A DNA stretch of 64,000 nucleotides from Anaerolineae bacterium (lineage in GTDB: Bacteria > Chloroflexota > Anaerolineae > Aggregatilineales > Aggregatilineaceae), in NCBI GenBank assembly GCA_023382715.1, contig JAHDWP010000015.1, positions 1 to 64,000 of the forward strand. The letters run 5' to 3'. The notes beneath the pieces were generated by a model, which saw only the letters and a list, made by a program, of their open reading frames with translations, did not search any database and was not told the DNA's origin. Made by a program: the position numbers and the translations under genes. Below are positions 51,234 through 63,923 of this stretch, in pieces. Every line of letters starts with the position of its first letter. The stretch's first letter is position 1.

Positions 51234-53210
51234 TCACGGGCGCGCCCAGGCGACCGGCTGGCACCCGCTGATCGGCAGCACAGTCTCCCCATAGTTGCTG
51301 AAGCCCGCATCCGTCTGCTCGTACAGCCCGAAGCGCACCTGCGTCATGTCCGGCAGGCGCGGCAGCGTGAAGTCGTCGCGCACGAGCTGGCGGGGCGCCA
51401 TCTGCGCGAACGGGTACAGCCCGTAGACGGGATGGCGCGCGTCGGCGTCCGGCGGGTTCGGCGCGGGCGCGTCGCCGGTCAGGTGGACGAAGATGCTGGG
51501 GTCGCCCTCTGGCTGTCGCTCGGCGCTCCAGATGACGTGCAGGTAGAGATGCGCCGCGTCGCAAGTCAGCCAGGCCGCCCGCCGCGTGATGCCGTAGACG
51601 AGCGGCTCGCCGGGCGACTCGCCGGGCGCAGCCAGGTCGGGGGCGGTCAGCAGGCGCGCGTAGCCGGGCGCTGCTGAGGTCAGGCTGAGCGCGTCCAGGT
51701 GTTCGGGCCACCAGTCCGAGGGTGCGCCGTAGGCGCTCGGCCAGGGGGGCGGATGGGTGTAGAAGGTCTCCGGCTCGCTATAAAGCTGGTAGCCCTCGGC
51801 CAGCAGCGCCCGATAATCCGCCTTGTGATCCACTACCCGCAGGTCGGCGTACTCGCCAGTGACCAGCCGCGCGTAGGACGCCGCCGCGTAGCGTGGCCCC
51901 CAGGGGAACAGCAGCGCCGGTTTTCCGTCGCGCGGCAACCGCTCCAGCCGGGCGATCACTTCCAGGCCGCTGCGCTCGCCGGTCAGATCGCGGATGGTGC
52001 CGAAGTGCCAGCCGGCCAGCCCCGCCGCCCACAGCGCCAACGCCAGCGGCGCGAGCACGGCGGCGCGCGGTCGCCGCGCGATCAGCCCGTCGGCGGCAAC
52101 GACGACGGCGAAGACCAGGGCCAGGGTGGTCGGCATCAGCACGGCCTGGGGCAGCACTGCTGTGTGGAAGAACACGGCGAACAGCGTCGGGCCGGCGGCG
52201 CTGAGGGCGACCACCCGCGCGGCGCGGCGCTGTGGCGCAACAGTGATCGCCAGCAGCAGGCAGGCCAGCCCAATCAGCAGGCCCGGCAGCGACAGCTCGT
52301 GAAGCAGGATGCGCCACACGCTGGCCAGGTTGTCGGCCAGCCCGGAGACGTCGGCGGGCAGCTTCACCAGGCGGTCGGCTTCCTTCCCGCTGAACTCGAC
52401 CCACAGGCCGCGCAGCGTGCCCGGCTCGCCATAGACCCAACTGCCGTCTTGCCGAGCGCGCAGGGGCAGGTAGAGGTACGGCAGAAAGCCCAGCGCGGCC
52501 AGCCCGACGGCCTGCAGCGCCGTGCGCCGCCAGGGTGGGCGCTCGCGCCACAGCGCCGGGCCGATGGCCAGGAACAGCCCTGGCGCGACGAAGGCCACCG
52601 CCCGGTGATGGGCCACACCGATCCCGCCCAGCAGGGCCAGCCACAGCAGCCGCCGCCGGGCGCTCCACGCGCCAGCCCAGGGCGCGGGCCACAGCGCAAC
52701 CAGCAGCAGCAGGACGGTGATCGCCAGGCTCATGCTGTACACTTCGGCGATGACGTGGTGCAGCCAGATCGAGCGGGCCGTGCCCAGCAGCGCGGCGCTG
52801 ACCGCCGCCAGGGTCGCTCGCCCCGTCAGCCGCCAGACGAGCAGCGCGAACCCGCCCAGCAGCACCGCGCCCCAGGCCGCCGCATACAGGCTGGCGGCGG
52901 CGGCAGGCTCGACGCCCAGCGCGCGCAACGGCAGGGTGAACAGGTTGCCCAGGATGGCGAACAGCGGGTAGCCGGTGTGATGGATCGTCCCCCAGATGTT
53001 GAGCGCCACCTGAATCTCGGCCACGTCCTTGATATACTCGTTGTAGAGGATGTTGCGCGCGCTGGTCTCGCCAAAGCTGCCGCTGATGTGCGTTTGCAGC
53101 GTGGCAGCGTACAGCCCGGCCAGGGCCAGCGCAGCCAGCCCGCAGACGATCCAGCGGGCCGGGGCGGGGCGAAACAGGTAGGCGACAGAGAGGGAACGCG
53201 GTGAGCGCAT
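51234..53210 (-). CDS. DUF2723-family polytopic membrane protein (glycosyltransferase-like)
   Basis: 658-residue membrane protein of the DUF2723 group, distantly like GT-C (protein O-mannosyltransferase type) enzymes. Roughly ten membrane segments occupy residues 20-430; the first loop holds EIQVALNIWGTIHHTGYPLF with the conserved acidic/His features, and RSIWLHHVIAEVYSMSLAI follows. A soluble C-terminal domain of about 200 residues ends the protein. It probably uses a lipid-linked sugar to glycosylate an exported acceptor; this is family inference. The ATG at 53210 has a GAGG site; upstream in-frame sequence is repeat DNA and is excluded. Confidence 0.78.
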   Translation of the reverse strand: MRSPRSLSVAYLFRPAPARWIVCGLAALALAGLYAATLQTHISGSFGETSARNILYNEYIKDVAEIQVALNIWGTIHHTGYPLFAILGNLFTLPLRALGVEPAAAASLYAAAWGAVLLGGFALLVWRLTGRATLAAVSAALLGTARSIWLHHVIAEVYSMSLAITVLLLLVALWPAPWAGAWSARRRLLWLALLGGIGVAHHRAVAFVAPGLFLAIGPALWRERPPWRRTALQAVGLAALGFLPYLYLPLRARQDGSWVYGEPGTLRGLWVEFSGKEADRLVKLPADVSGLADNLASVWRILLHELSLPGLLIGLACLLLAITVAPQRRAARVVALSAAGPTLFAVFFHTAVLPQAVLMPTTLALVFAVVVAADGLIARRPRAAVLAPLALALWAAGLAGWHFGTIRDLTGERSGLEVIARLERLPRDGKPALLFPWGPRYAAASYARLVTGEYADLRVVDHKADYRALLAEGYQLYSEPETFYTHPPPWPSAYGAPSDWWPEHLDALSLTSAAPGYARLLTAPDLAAPGESPGEPLVYGITRRAAWLTCDAAHLYLHVIWSAERQPEGDPSIFVHLTGDAPAPNPPDADARHPVYGLYPFAQMAPRQLVRDDFTLPRLPDMTQVRFGLYEQTDAGFSNYGETVLPISGCQPVAWARP

Positions 53211-53599
53211 GGCGATCCTCGGCTGGGCGGGCGATGGCACGCGGATTATAACGCACTGGGCCGTGAAGCAGGGTGGGGGGTGCGCGGCGCTCGGCGATGA
53301 GACTTCCGAAGTCTGCTGCGGCAGAAGACCCTTCCCTCTGCCGCCTCTCACAGGGGTGCTGCTCTGCTGCGGCCCCGTAGAGGCGTATGGCTATATGCCC
53401 CTACGGAACATTTCGCCAACAGTATCTCCCGTGGTAGAAGGGCCGGAGATGACGGGGCAGGCACGATCCAGGATGTGAATAATGATTAGCCGCGTGCGGA
53501 GAAGGGACCGAGAGGGATAGGGATCAATCAGGCCAAACCGCGCCTATTTCCGCCCTGATGTTCGTGATTTCGCAATCCGCAATCCGCCCTTCCCGCCGC
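53211..53599. repeat. R2 and R4 copies between DUF2723 gene and signalling operon
   Basis: R2 palindrome GACTTCCGAAGTCTG at 53301-53315. R4 copy at 53345-53482: GGTGCTGCTCTGCTGCGGCC, GGCGTATGGCTATATGCCCC, TTTCGCCAACAGTATCTCCC and GGCACGATCCAGGATGTGAA, inverted relative to 18650-18760. No gene and no clear terminator for the operon arriving from the right. Confidence 0.75.
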
Positions 53600-53977
53600 T
53601 CAGCCCTTCCCGTCGCGCAGATGCCGTTGCAGCTTCTCCAGCAGCTCGGCAGTGCTGATCGGCTTGGACAGGTAATCGTCGCAACCCGCCGCCAGAAAGC
53701 GCTCGCGGTCGCCGCGCATGGCATTGGCCGTCAGGGCGATGATCGGGATTGGCCCTGTGTCGGGGCGCGCCTTCAGGCGGCTCGTGGCTTCCACGCCATC
53801 AATCCCCGGCAGGCTGATGTCCATCAGGATCAGGTCGGGCAGCTCTTTGGTCGCCACCTCGACGCCGGTCAGCCCGTCGTCCGCTTCCAGCACCTCGAAG
53901 CCGCGCGCCTGCAGCATCTTGCGCACCAGGCGCTTGTTCTGGAAATTGTCCTCGACGTACAGAATGCGGTATGCCAT
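53600..53977 (-). CDS. Single-domain response regulator closing the signalling operon
   Basis: 125-residue receiver. The acidic pair is in YVEDN, the phospho-Asp in LILMDISLPGIDG, the switch Thr in IIALTANAMRGDRE, and the Lys in DDYLSKPIS. It resembles DivK/CheY-type relay proteins, especially receivers working with hybrid kinases (ALTANAM signature). It starts 59 bases after the PLP-receiver fusion, and the ATG at 53977 has a GGAG site. It is a likely shuttle or a competing phosphate sink in the relay. Confidence 0.9.
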   Translation of the reverse strand: MAYRILYVEDNFQNKRLVRKMLQARGFEVLEADDGLTGVEVATKELPDLILMDISLPGIDGVEATSRLKARPDTGPIPIIALTANAMRGDRERFLAAGCDDYLSKPISTAELLEKLQRHLRDGKG

Positions 53978-54036
53978 AGCACGCTCCACGCCCCACCCTC
54001 CAGGATGATCCTGGCCACTGCCCTGCTCGCGCGTCC

Positions 54037-56166
54037 TCATCGTTCGCCGAGCGTTTCGTCTACCGAAGCAATCAGCGCCTGGCGATCCAGGGTTGCCTTC
54101 TGAAACAGCGAGATTATCTGGCCGAGCAGCCGCTCGCGCTCGTCATGGCGCAGATCCTTCGCCGTCAGCACAACCACCGGGATGTCGCGCGTCCTGGCGT
54201 CGGCGCGCAGCCGCTCCAGCAACGCCTCACCGCTGATGTCCGGCAGCATCAGGTCGGTGACGACCAGCGCGGGCTGCTGGCGCAGGATGGCCAGCCAGCC
54301 AGACTCGCCGTCATACGCCTCGCTCACGCGGTAGCGTCCCGTCGCTTCGAGCAGGCGGCGGATCAGGCGGGCGTCGTGGCGCTCGTCGTCAATGACCACG
54401 ATCTCGCGCAGCGGCGGTGGCTCTGGGGCGATGCTCTCTTTAGAAGCAGCCGCCACCTGTCCCTCGCTGGCCAGGGTTAGCTCCGGCGGGGTTTCGCCCA
54501 GGCTGCCGCCGAGCGCGCCGATCACATGCTCGACCAGGTCGCGCGTGTTGAAGCTGCCCTTCTGCCACAGCGACTCGGCGACCCCTTCCAGCCGCGCGCG
54601 GTCGGCGGGGGTCAGCGTCTTGGCCGAGACGACCACGACCGGTATCTGGGCCACATCCGGGTCGTTCTTCAGCATCGTCAGCAGGGTGAAGCCGTCCAGG
54701 TCGGGCATCATCAGGTCGAGCACCACCAGGTCGGGCCGCCGCTGGCGCACGATGTCCAGGCCGTCGCGCGGGTCGTTGACCTCAAACACGCGATAGCTCT
54801 TGTGCGCTTGCAGCAGGCGGCGGATCAGGCGGCTGTCCTGCGGGTTGTCGTCTATGACGACGATGGTCGTCACCTGCTCGTCGAGGCGCTCGAAGGCTGT
54901 GCCCAGCCCTTCGGCCATCTGCACGCGCCCTGGCCCCGGCTCTGTCTCGGCGAATTCCAGATCGAGCACAAACTGGTCTTCGAGGATGTGTTTCTCCGCC
55001 GGGAAGGTGTGGCCGGAGCAGTTGACGATCACCGTCGCGGTGGGGTCGATCACCCCGCCCGCGATCAGGTGCTCCAGTCCGGCGAAGGCCACCGCCGCCG
55101 CCGGCTCCATGCTGATCCCCTCGACGCGGGCCAGGCGGCGCATGGCGCGGAACGCCTCGCCATCGCCAGCGGCGATCATCGTCCCGCCGGTCTCCTGGCA
55201 CGCCTGGCGCAGCAGCGGGTAGGCGCGCCCAGGGTCGCCCGTCGCCAGCACGGAGATGCGCGTCTGCGGGCTGACCGGCTCGGCCATTTCGTGCCCGGCC
55301 TCCCACGCCGCCACCATCGGCGCGCAACCCGCCGACTGCACCAGCGCCAGGCGGGGCAGCCGGTCAATCAGCCCCATCTGCCACAGCTCGACGAAGCCCT
55401 TCCACACGCCGAGCGGGCCGATCCCCCCGCTGACCGCCTGGACGTACCAATCGGGCGCGTGCCAGGGGGTGTTGCTGGGCACCATGCGCGCAAGCTGCTC
55501 GGCGATCTCGTAAGCGATGGTCTTGAACGACTCGCGGCCCAGCAGCGAGCTTGCGCCGGGGTCGTAATACAGGTCGCGCCGGGCGGCGAAGTCCTGCGCG
55601 ATCTGCTTGGCCTGGTCGTAAGAGCCAGCGATCTTGACCACTTCTGCGCCGTAGAGGGCCAGCTCGCGCAGCTTTTCGGCGGGCACGCTGCTGGTCAGGA
55701 AAACCCACAGACGGATGCCCGCCCGCGCGCAGAAGGCTGCATAAGCCGCCGCCTTGTTGCCCGTCGAGGCGATCACGCACTCGTCAATGCCCTGCTGGGC
55801 CAGGTGCGTGATGGTCAGCGCCGCCTGCCGGTCCTTGAAGCTGGCGGTGGGCAGCCGCCGCTCGTCCTTGACGAACAGACCGGCGTGACCCAGCTCGCGG
55901 CCCAGCCCGATAGCCGGAATGAGCGGAGACCATCCCTCGCTCATCGAGATCGCGCCGTACGGCGCGATGGGCAGCAGCTCGCCATAGCGCCACAGCGAGG
56001 TGGGACGGGCGTTCAGGCTGCCATGCCACACCGCCGCCGCGCGCTCGTAATCGTATTGCGCGTCGAGCCAGGCCGATCCGCAGCGGTCGCACACGGCGGG
56101 CAGCGGGTCTGGCGCCATGCGCTGACCACAGTCCAGGCACATCACCGCGTTCAGCAGCGAAGGCAT
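54037..56166 (-). CDS. Threonine synthase-like PLP enzyme fused to two receiver domains
   Basis: 709 residues. Residues 1-420 are a threonine synthase-like fold-type II PLP domain. It has a zinc ribbon (Cys10, Cys13, Cys26, Cys29), the PLP lysine Lys111 in LPTASFKDRQA, IASTGNKAAAYAAFCA (133-148) and glycine loop VSGGIGPLGVWKG (245-257). Receiver 1 (about 433-552) keeps Asp439/Asp440, phospho-Asp484 in VVLDLMMPD and Lys516 or Lys536. Receiver 2 (about 587-706) keeps Asp593/Asp594, Asp638 in VVTDLMLPD, Thr668 and Lys690. The fusion implies phosphorylation-controlled catalysis or a PLP domain reused as sensor or scaffold. A normal thrC exists at 35.1-36.4 kb. It begins ten bases after the kinase stop. 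Confidence 0.9.
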   Translation of the reverse strand: MPSLLNAVMCLDCGQRMAPDPLPAVCDRCGSAWLDAQYDYERAAAVWHGSLNARPTSLWRYGELLPIAPYGAISMSEGWSPLIPAIGLGRELGHAGLFVKDERRLPTASFKDRQAALTITHLAQQGIDECVIASTGNKAAAYAAFCARAGIRLWVFLTSSVPAEKLRELALYGAEVVKIAGSYDQAKQIAQDFAARRDLYYDPGASSLLGRESFKTIAYEIAEQLARMVPSNTPWHAPDWYVQAVSGGIGPLGVWKGFVELWQMGLIDRLPRLALVQSAGCAPMVAAWEAGHEMAEPVSPQTRISVLATGDPGRAYPLLRQACQETGGTMIAAGDGEAFRAMRRLARVEGISMEPAAAVAFAGLEHLIAGGVIDPTATVIVNCSGHTFPAEKHILEDQFVLDLEFAETEPGPGRVQMAEGLGTAFERLDEQVTTIVVIDDNPQDSRLIRRLLQAHKSYRVFEVNDPRDGLDIVRQRRPDLVVLDLMMPDLDGFTLLTMLKNDPDVAQIPVVVVSAKTLTPADRARLEGVAESLWQKGSFNTRDLVEHVIGALGGSLGETPPELTLASEGQVAAASKESIAPEPPPLREIVVIDDERHDARLIRRLLEATGRYRVSEAYDGESGWLAILRQQPALVVTDLMLPDISGEALLERLRADARTRDIPVVVLTAKDLRHDERERLLGQIISLFQKATLDRQALIASVDETLGER

Positions 56167-56176
56167 ACGATTCCTC

Positions 56177-59440
<3,264 letters not shown>

Positions 59441-59494
59441 AGGTTCATGCCCCTGTTACGATGGCCCGCTCGCTGTGGCGCGGCCTGTTGCGCA

Positions 59495-60559
59495 TCACGC
59501 CTCAGCGCCCAGAAAATCGAGCGTATAGGCCGCCTCCACATCCAGCGGCGCAGTCAGCAGGCCCAGGTCGAGCAGCGTTTGGTGGGTGAACGTCCAGTTG
59601 TCCGCATCCATCACGCCCGGCTGCCCGCCGGCGGGCACCAGCAGCGGGATGGAGGACTGCATCCCCAGCAGGTGAACCTCGCGCTCTGCGGCGTAGGGCT
59701 GGCCGTAGGTGGACTTCAGGAAGTCCTCCACTGCCTGGTCGGGCTGCTCGACGGCCCACTGCGTGCCCTTCATTGTCGCCTGCAAGAAGGCGCGCACCAG
59801 GTCGGGCTTGCTGGCGATCAGGTCTTCGGTGGTGAAGATGACGCTGCTGTAGATGTCAATGCCGTAGTCGCTGACCATGATGAAATTCGCTTTGGGGTCG
59901 CGCTGGCGCACCTGCACGCCCTCGGTCGTCACGAAACCAGCCAGCACCTCCGCCTCGCCGGTGAACAGGGGGTTGCTGGTGAAATCGGTGCGCATCGTCT
60001 CCTGAATCTGCGCCCGGTCAATGTCCTGCGCAGCCAGCAGCGCTTCGTAGGCCAGCCCAACGGTGGCGTTGGTGGGCTGGGTGGAGACGCGGCGTCCGAC
60101 CAGGTCCTGGGGCCGGGCGATGCCGCTCTCGGACAGGGCGATCAGCACCACCGGGCTGCGCTGGTAGATCGTGCCAATAGCGACGATGGGCGCGCCCTCG
60201 GCGCGCTGCGCCAGCAGCACGTGCGCGCCGGTCACGCCGAAGTCGGCCTTGCCGTCCAGCACCGCCTGCACCGGGTCAATGAACGCCCCGCTCTCGTCGA
60301 AGCCGCCGCCGCCCAGGCGCACCTGCAAGCCAGCGTCACGGTAGTAGCCCTGCTGCTCGGCGGCGTAGAAGCCGATGAACTCCACGTTGTGCACCCATGA
60401 AAACTGGATGCTGGTCTGGGCCAGGCCGGCGGGCTGCTGCGCTCCGCCAGACGGCTTGTTGTCGCTCTTCTTGTCATCATCCCCGCAGGCGGCCAGCGCA
60501 GCGACCAGCAAGGCGATCAGCAGAAACAACCCCACACGGCGAAGCAAACGGACTGACAT
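59495..60559 (-). CDS. NMT1/THI5-like substrate-binding lipoprotein
   Basis: 354-residue lipoprotein (lipobox VAALAAC near residue 24). The NMT1/THI5-like periplasmic-binding fold is clear: SIQFSWVHNVEFIGFYAAEQ, GYYRDAGLQVRLGGGG, DGKADFGVTGAHVLLAQRA, and a hinge GRRVSTQPTNATVGLAYEAL. Members bind pyrimidine precursors of thiamine, riboflavin, nitrate, taurine or alkanesulfonates; the ligand here is unknown. No permease or ATPase is linked; instead it sits between two sensor genes, so a ligand-presenting role for the sensors is plausible. Confidence 0.85.
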   Translation of the reverse strand: MSVRLLRRVGLFLLIALLVAALAACGDDDKKSDNKPSGGAQQPAGLAQTSIQFSWVHNVEFIGFYAAEQQGYYRDAGLQVRLGGGGFDESGAFIDPVQAVLDGKADFGVTGAHVLLAQRAEGAPIVAIGTIYQRSPVVLIALSESGIARPQDLVGRRVSTQPTNATVGLAYEALLAAQDIDRAQIQETMRTDFTSNPLFTGEAEVLAGFVTTEGVQVRQRDPKANFIMVSDYGIDIYSSVIFTTEDLIASKPDLVRAFLQATMKGTQWAVEQPDQAVEDFLKSTYGQPYAAEREVHLLGMQSSIPLLVPAGGQPGVMDADNWTFTHQTLLDLGLLTAPLDVEAAYTLDFLGAEA

Positions 60560-60607
60560 GGTTTCCCCTCCCCATGCCGGGCGCCCACACGCCCGGCTGA
60601 CCGGCCA

Positions 60608-62386
60608 TCACCGGGCCGGAGCAGACTCCTCTGATGGCCCGGCGCGCCCGTCGGCGTCGTCCGGGGCCAGCTTCAACTCAATGGCCGTATGTGGCACGCG
60701 CAGCGCCTTGCCCAGCTCGCGCGCCGTCGTATGGATCAGCTCGTCGAGGTTGGTGGCGCGCTGAATCTGCTCGGCGATGACGTTGAGCGTCTGCTCGTGG
60801 CGGGTGACCCGCTCCACGTCGCGGAACAGGCGAGCATTCTCCAGCGCGACAGCGATCTGGCTGGCCAGAGTCATGAACACGTCCAGCAGGTCCGGCCCGA
60901 AGCGATCTTCAATGTCCGCCTGCACGTCGAGCACGCCCAGCACGCGCGCGCCTGCCAACAGCGGGAAAGCTGCCTCGGAGCGCGTGCCGGGCAGCAACGG
61001 GTTGGGCAGGAAGTTGGGGTCCTGCGCCGTGTCGGCCACGATCACCGGCTGGCTTTCGCGGGCAGCGCGGGCCACCAGGCTGCGCGCGTGCAGGGGAATG
61101 CGGTGCCCGCGCGCGAGCATCGCCCGCCCAGGCTCGCCAGCGCCTGCCGTCAGCAGCAGCATATCGCCTTCCTCGTTGAGCAGATAAACATGCGCGTGAT
61201 AGAGGTCGAAGCTCTCTTTGGTCAGCTCGACAATCTGCGGCAGCAGCTCGTCCGGGTCGAGAATGGCCGCCGCCTGTTGCGCCACGCGCGCCGCCACGCG
61301 CAAGTCGTGGGTGCGAGCCTCTACGCGGTCTTCCAGCGCGCCGACCAGCGCGCCAAGCTGCCCGGCCATGTCGTTCAGCGCGCGAGCCACCGTGCCGATC
61401 TCCACGCCGCCGGCCTCTGGGGCGCGCGCCGCCAGGTTGCCAGTGCCCAGCGCGCGCGCCGCGCCAGCCAGGGCCGCCAGCGGGCGCGTGACGCGCGCCG
61501 CGGCCAGCAAGCTGATCGCGGCCACACCCAGCACTGTTGCGACCAGCGCGATGATGGTGGTGCTCAATACGTCATAGGCGGGCCGGTACGCTTCGGAGGT
61601 AGGAAGCTCGGCCACCACCGTGAGCGCCTGATCCCCTAACTGCACGCGCTCGTAGGCCAGCACCACCTCGCCGCCGTTCAAGCCGGTGGTCTCGCCAAAG
61701 CCGTCCGGCACGGCGAACTCGGTGCCGCGCAGCACAATGGAGGGGTTGCGGTGGGCCACCACGCGGCTCTGTGCGTCCACCATATAGACATCCTGGCCCC
61801 TGACAACGGGCAGATCGGCGATCAGGTTCCAGACCGGCTTGAGCCGGACGGTGGCGGCGAGCACCGCCCCCACCTGGCCGGAGCGCAGGTCTACCAGCGG
61901 CAAGGACATCTCCATCAACGGCTCGCCGGTCGCCGCCTCGATAGTCACCGGGCCGTAGTAGGCCGTTTGCTGCGTCGCCGGCACGCGGAAGACATCCTCG
62001 CTGGCGCGGTTGGCGAGATCGGCGGGAGAGACGACCGCGCGCTGGGCCAGGCGCACCGTCTCCTGCCCGTCTGGGTTGAGCAGGATCAGCTCGGCGAAGA
62101 CACGGTCATAAGCCAGCAGGTCCGCCAGCACCGCCGACTGCCTTTCAGGGGGCAGGCCGAGCAGCCCGCCGACCTGTGCCGCCAGCTCCAGCGAGCGGAT
62201 GCGCTCAGTCAGGAACTGGTCTACTTCGCCCGCCACGCGCCGGGCGACCTCGGCCTGCAAGTCCTGTGACTGCTCGCGCTGCGCGTTGAAGCTGCGCACA
62301 GTGGCCACGCCGCCCGCGATCAGCGTCGGTACCACGGCCAGCGTGATCATGATCAGGGTCAGTCGTCCACGTAGGCTCTTGAACAT
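60608..62386 (-). CDS. dCache-like/HAMP/GAF signalling protein without kinase domain
   Basis: 592 residues with the front half of a sensor kinase only. Helix 1 (about 8-28), an extracytoplasmic dCache-like domain (TAYYGPVTIEAATGEPLMEM, GQDVYMVDAQSRVVAHRNP), helix 2 near 285-305, HAMP, and one GAF (ESFDLYHAHVYLLNEEGDML, FLPNPLLPGTRSEAA). The chain stops about 60 residues into what resembles a second GAF-type region (LDELIHTTARELGKALRVPH). There is no HisKA, HATPase, GGDEF or methyl-accepting region. It closely parallels the kinase two genes on and may form mixed oligomers with it. ATG 62386 follows GGAGAAGGGG; the longer frame lacks a signal. Confidence 0.85.
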   Translation of the reverse strand: MFKSLRGRLTLIMITLAVVPTLIAGGVATVRSFNAQREQSQDLQAEVARRVAGEVDQFLTERIRSLELAAQVGGLLGLPPERQSAVLADLLAYDRVFAELILLNPDGQETVRLAQRAVVSPADLANRASEDVFRVPATQQTAYYGPVTIEAATGEPLMEMSLPLVDLRSGQVGAVLAATVRLKPVWNLIADLPVVRGQDVYMVDAQSRVVAHRNPSIVLRGTEFAVPDGFGETTGLNGGEVVLAYERVQLGDQALTVVAELPTSEAYRPAYDVLSTTIIALVATVLGVAAISLLAAARVTRPLAALAGAARALGTGNLAARAPEAGGVEIGTVARALNDMAGQLGALVGALEDRVEARTHDLRVAARVAQQAAAILDPDELLPQIVELTKESFDLYHAHVYLLNEEGDMLLLTAGAGEPGRAMLARGHRIPLHARSLVARAARESQPVIVADTAQDPNFLPNPLLPGTRSEAAFPLLAGARVLGVLDVQADIEDRFGPDLLDVFMTLASQIAVALENARLFRDVERVTRHEQTLNVIAEQIQRATNLDELIHTTARELGKALRVPHTAIELKLAPDDADGRAGPSEESAPAR

Positions 62387-62450
62387 ACCCCTTCTCCAGT
62401 TACGGGCCGGGCCGCTGGCAGCGTCTCGCGCTCCCCCGCGCCGCCAGGCA

Positions 62451-63458
62451 TCACTGCGTCGCCGGGCGGAGGATCGTGTCGGCCTGGCTGAGCACGGCGG
62501 TGGGCACTTCAATGCCTAGCGCCGCCGCCGTCTCCAGATTGATCATCAGCGCGAAATCGAGCGATTCAACGGGCAGATCGCCGGGGCTGGTCCCGCGCAG
62601 CACCTGCGCCGCCAGCCGCGCCACCTGCTCGCCTGCCGGATAGAACTCAACGCCGTAACTGAGCAGCACGTTGTCCGTCTCCGGGATGCTGGGCGTGGAG
62701 AAGGGCACGCGCCGCGCCATAGCAGCGGCGGCGAACTCAACGGCGAAATCGTTAGTCGTCACGTCGGGCAGGATGACGATCACATCCACGTCTTCGGGGA
62801 TCTCGGCAATGGCCTGGCGCACTTCGTCCGGCGTGTGGACTTCGCGCAGCACCAGCTCCAGGCCAAGCGGGTCGGCCACGGTGCGCACGTCTTCCAGCGC
62901 TGACTGCACCGCCTGGATGTCTGTGTCCAGCGGCAGGTACACGCGCTGCATGTCGGGCAACACCTGTTTGAGAATCTGCAGGCGGCGCGAGTCCGGGTTG
63001 GCGTCGGAGACGCCGGTCATGTTGCCGCCGGGCTGCGGCCAGCTCGCCACGAAGCCCGCGCCGACCGGGTCGGTGACCAGCGTGAAGATGATCGGGACGG
63101 TTTTGGTGACGGACTGGGCGGCCAGCGCCCCCGGCGTGGTGATGGCGAAGATCAGGTCTACGTCGCGCTCGACCAGGGTTTGGGCGTAGGTTGTCAGCTC
63201 CTCGCCGAAGGTGCCGACTGGCCCAGCGTATTCGTAGGTGATGTTCTGCCCCTCGACATAGCCCAGCGCGGCCATGCCCTCTTTGAATCCCTCAACGGAC
63301 GGGGCAAAGAGTTCGATCGGATTGAGGATGCCTACCTTGAACCGCTCCTGGGCGCTGCCATCATCGCCGCCACAGGCAGCCAATCCCAGCGCCAGCAGCA
63401 TTACGACTACCCACAGACCTGGCCGATGGGGCTGCCCGTGTGCTGTGTGATGGGACAT
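62451..63458 (-). CDS. ABC_sub_bind-family substrate-binding lipoprotein
   Basis: 335-residue lipoprotein of the ABC_sub_bind family (COG2984, TrpX-like). The lipobox is LGLAAC. The type I fold shows FKVGILNPIELFAPSVEGFK, LIFAITTPGALAAQSVTKTV, PIIFTLVTDPVGAGFVASWP, PGGNMTGVSDANPDSRRLQI and VLLSYGVEFYPAGEQVARLA. Members bind aromatic amino acids or unknown small ligands; some are encoded with sensor kinases rather than transporters. It is the first gene of the signalling operon. ATG 63458 follows GAGAGAG. Confidence 0.87.
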   Translation of the reverse strand: MSHHTAHGQPHRPGLWVVVMLLALGLAACGGDDGSAQERFKVGILNPIELFAPSVEGFKEGMAALGYVEGQNITYEYAGPVGTFGEELTTYAQTLVERDVDLIFAITTPGALAAQSVTKTVPIIFTLVTDPVGAGFVASWPQPGGNMTGVSDANPDSRRLQILKQVLPDMQRVYLPLDTDIQAVQSALEDVRTVADPLGLELVLREVHTPDEVRQAIAEIPEDVDVIVILPDVTTNDFAVEFAAAAMARRVPFSTPSIPETDNVLLSYGVEFYPAGEQVARLAAQVLRGTSPGDLPVESLDFALMINLETAAALGIEVPTAVLSQADTILRPATQ

Positions 63459-63581
63459 TGGCTCTCTCACCTTTTCTGGCTGGAGCGTTTCCAGCGCCTG
63501 TAACCCAGGCCAGCCCTCTGGCAGGGGATGGCGTCGGCGGGCTGGCTCGTGAAGAATCTGCGAGGTCCATAGGACATTTTT

Positions 63582-63610
63582 ACTATGGCATAACATGAAG
63601 GGGAAGTCAA
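63582..63610 (-). promoter_or_regulatory. Promoter of the signalling operon
   Basis: Minus strand TTGACT (63610-63605) and CATAGT (63587-63582), 17 bases apart, leaving a leader of about 115 bases. Confidence 0.55.
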
Positions 63611-63923
63611 CGAAGCGTTGAGCCGCTCTGCACACTTTTCACGAATTTTTCAGTTGCGCTTTACGCTGCAAAATCGTCAGCATAGGCGCTATCACGCGGG
63701 GATGGGAGCAGCCATAGGAGCGGAGTGGGCGGGGTGCCCCCCACGGGCGAAAGACTTCTCCCGACCACGTTGCGCCCGGCGCACCTCTCCTCCGGCGGGC
63801 CAGGCGTGACCTGCAGATGCCGCGTAACGTTATCTCTCGCGCAGCGGGGAGAGAGTGAAGGAAGTTCGCGAATGAGGGGAGAGCGGAGTACGCTGTGTTA
63901 ACGGGAACAGAGGAGGGCGGCGA
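63611..63923. other. Intergenic region, nothing recognised
   Basis: No repeat family copy, RNA or gene is evident. A small GGGGTGCCCCCC hairpin-like word lies near 63739. Confidence 0.35.

Noticed and set aside
53211-53351. N-terminal extension of the DUF2723 protein
   Set aside because: It translates R2 and intergenic repeat sequence; the ATG at 53210 has a ribosome site and leads straight into the first membrane helix.
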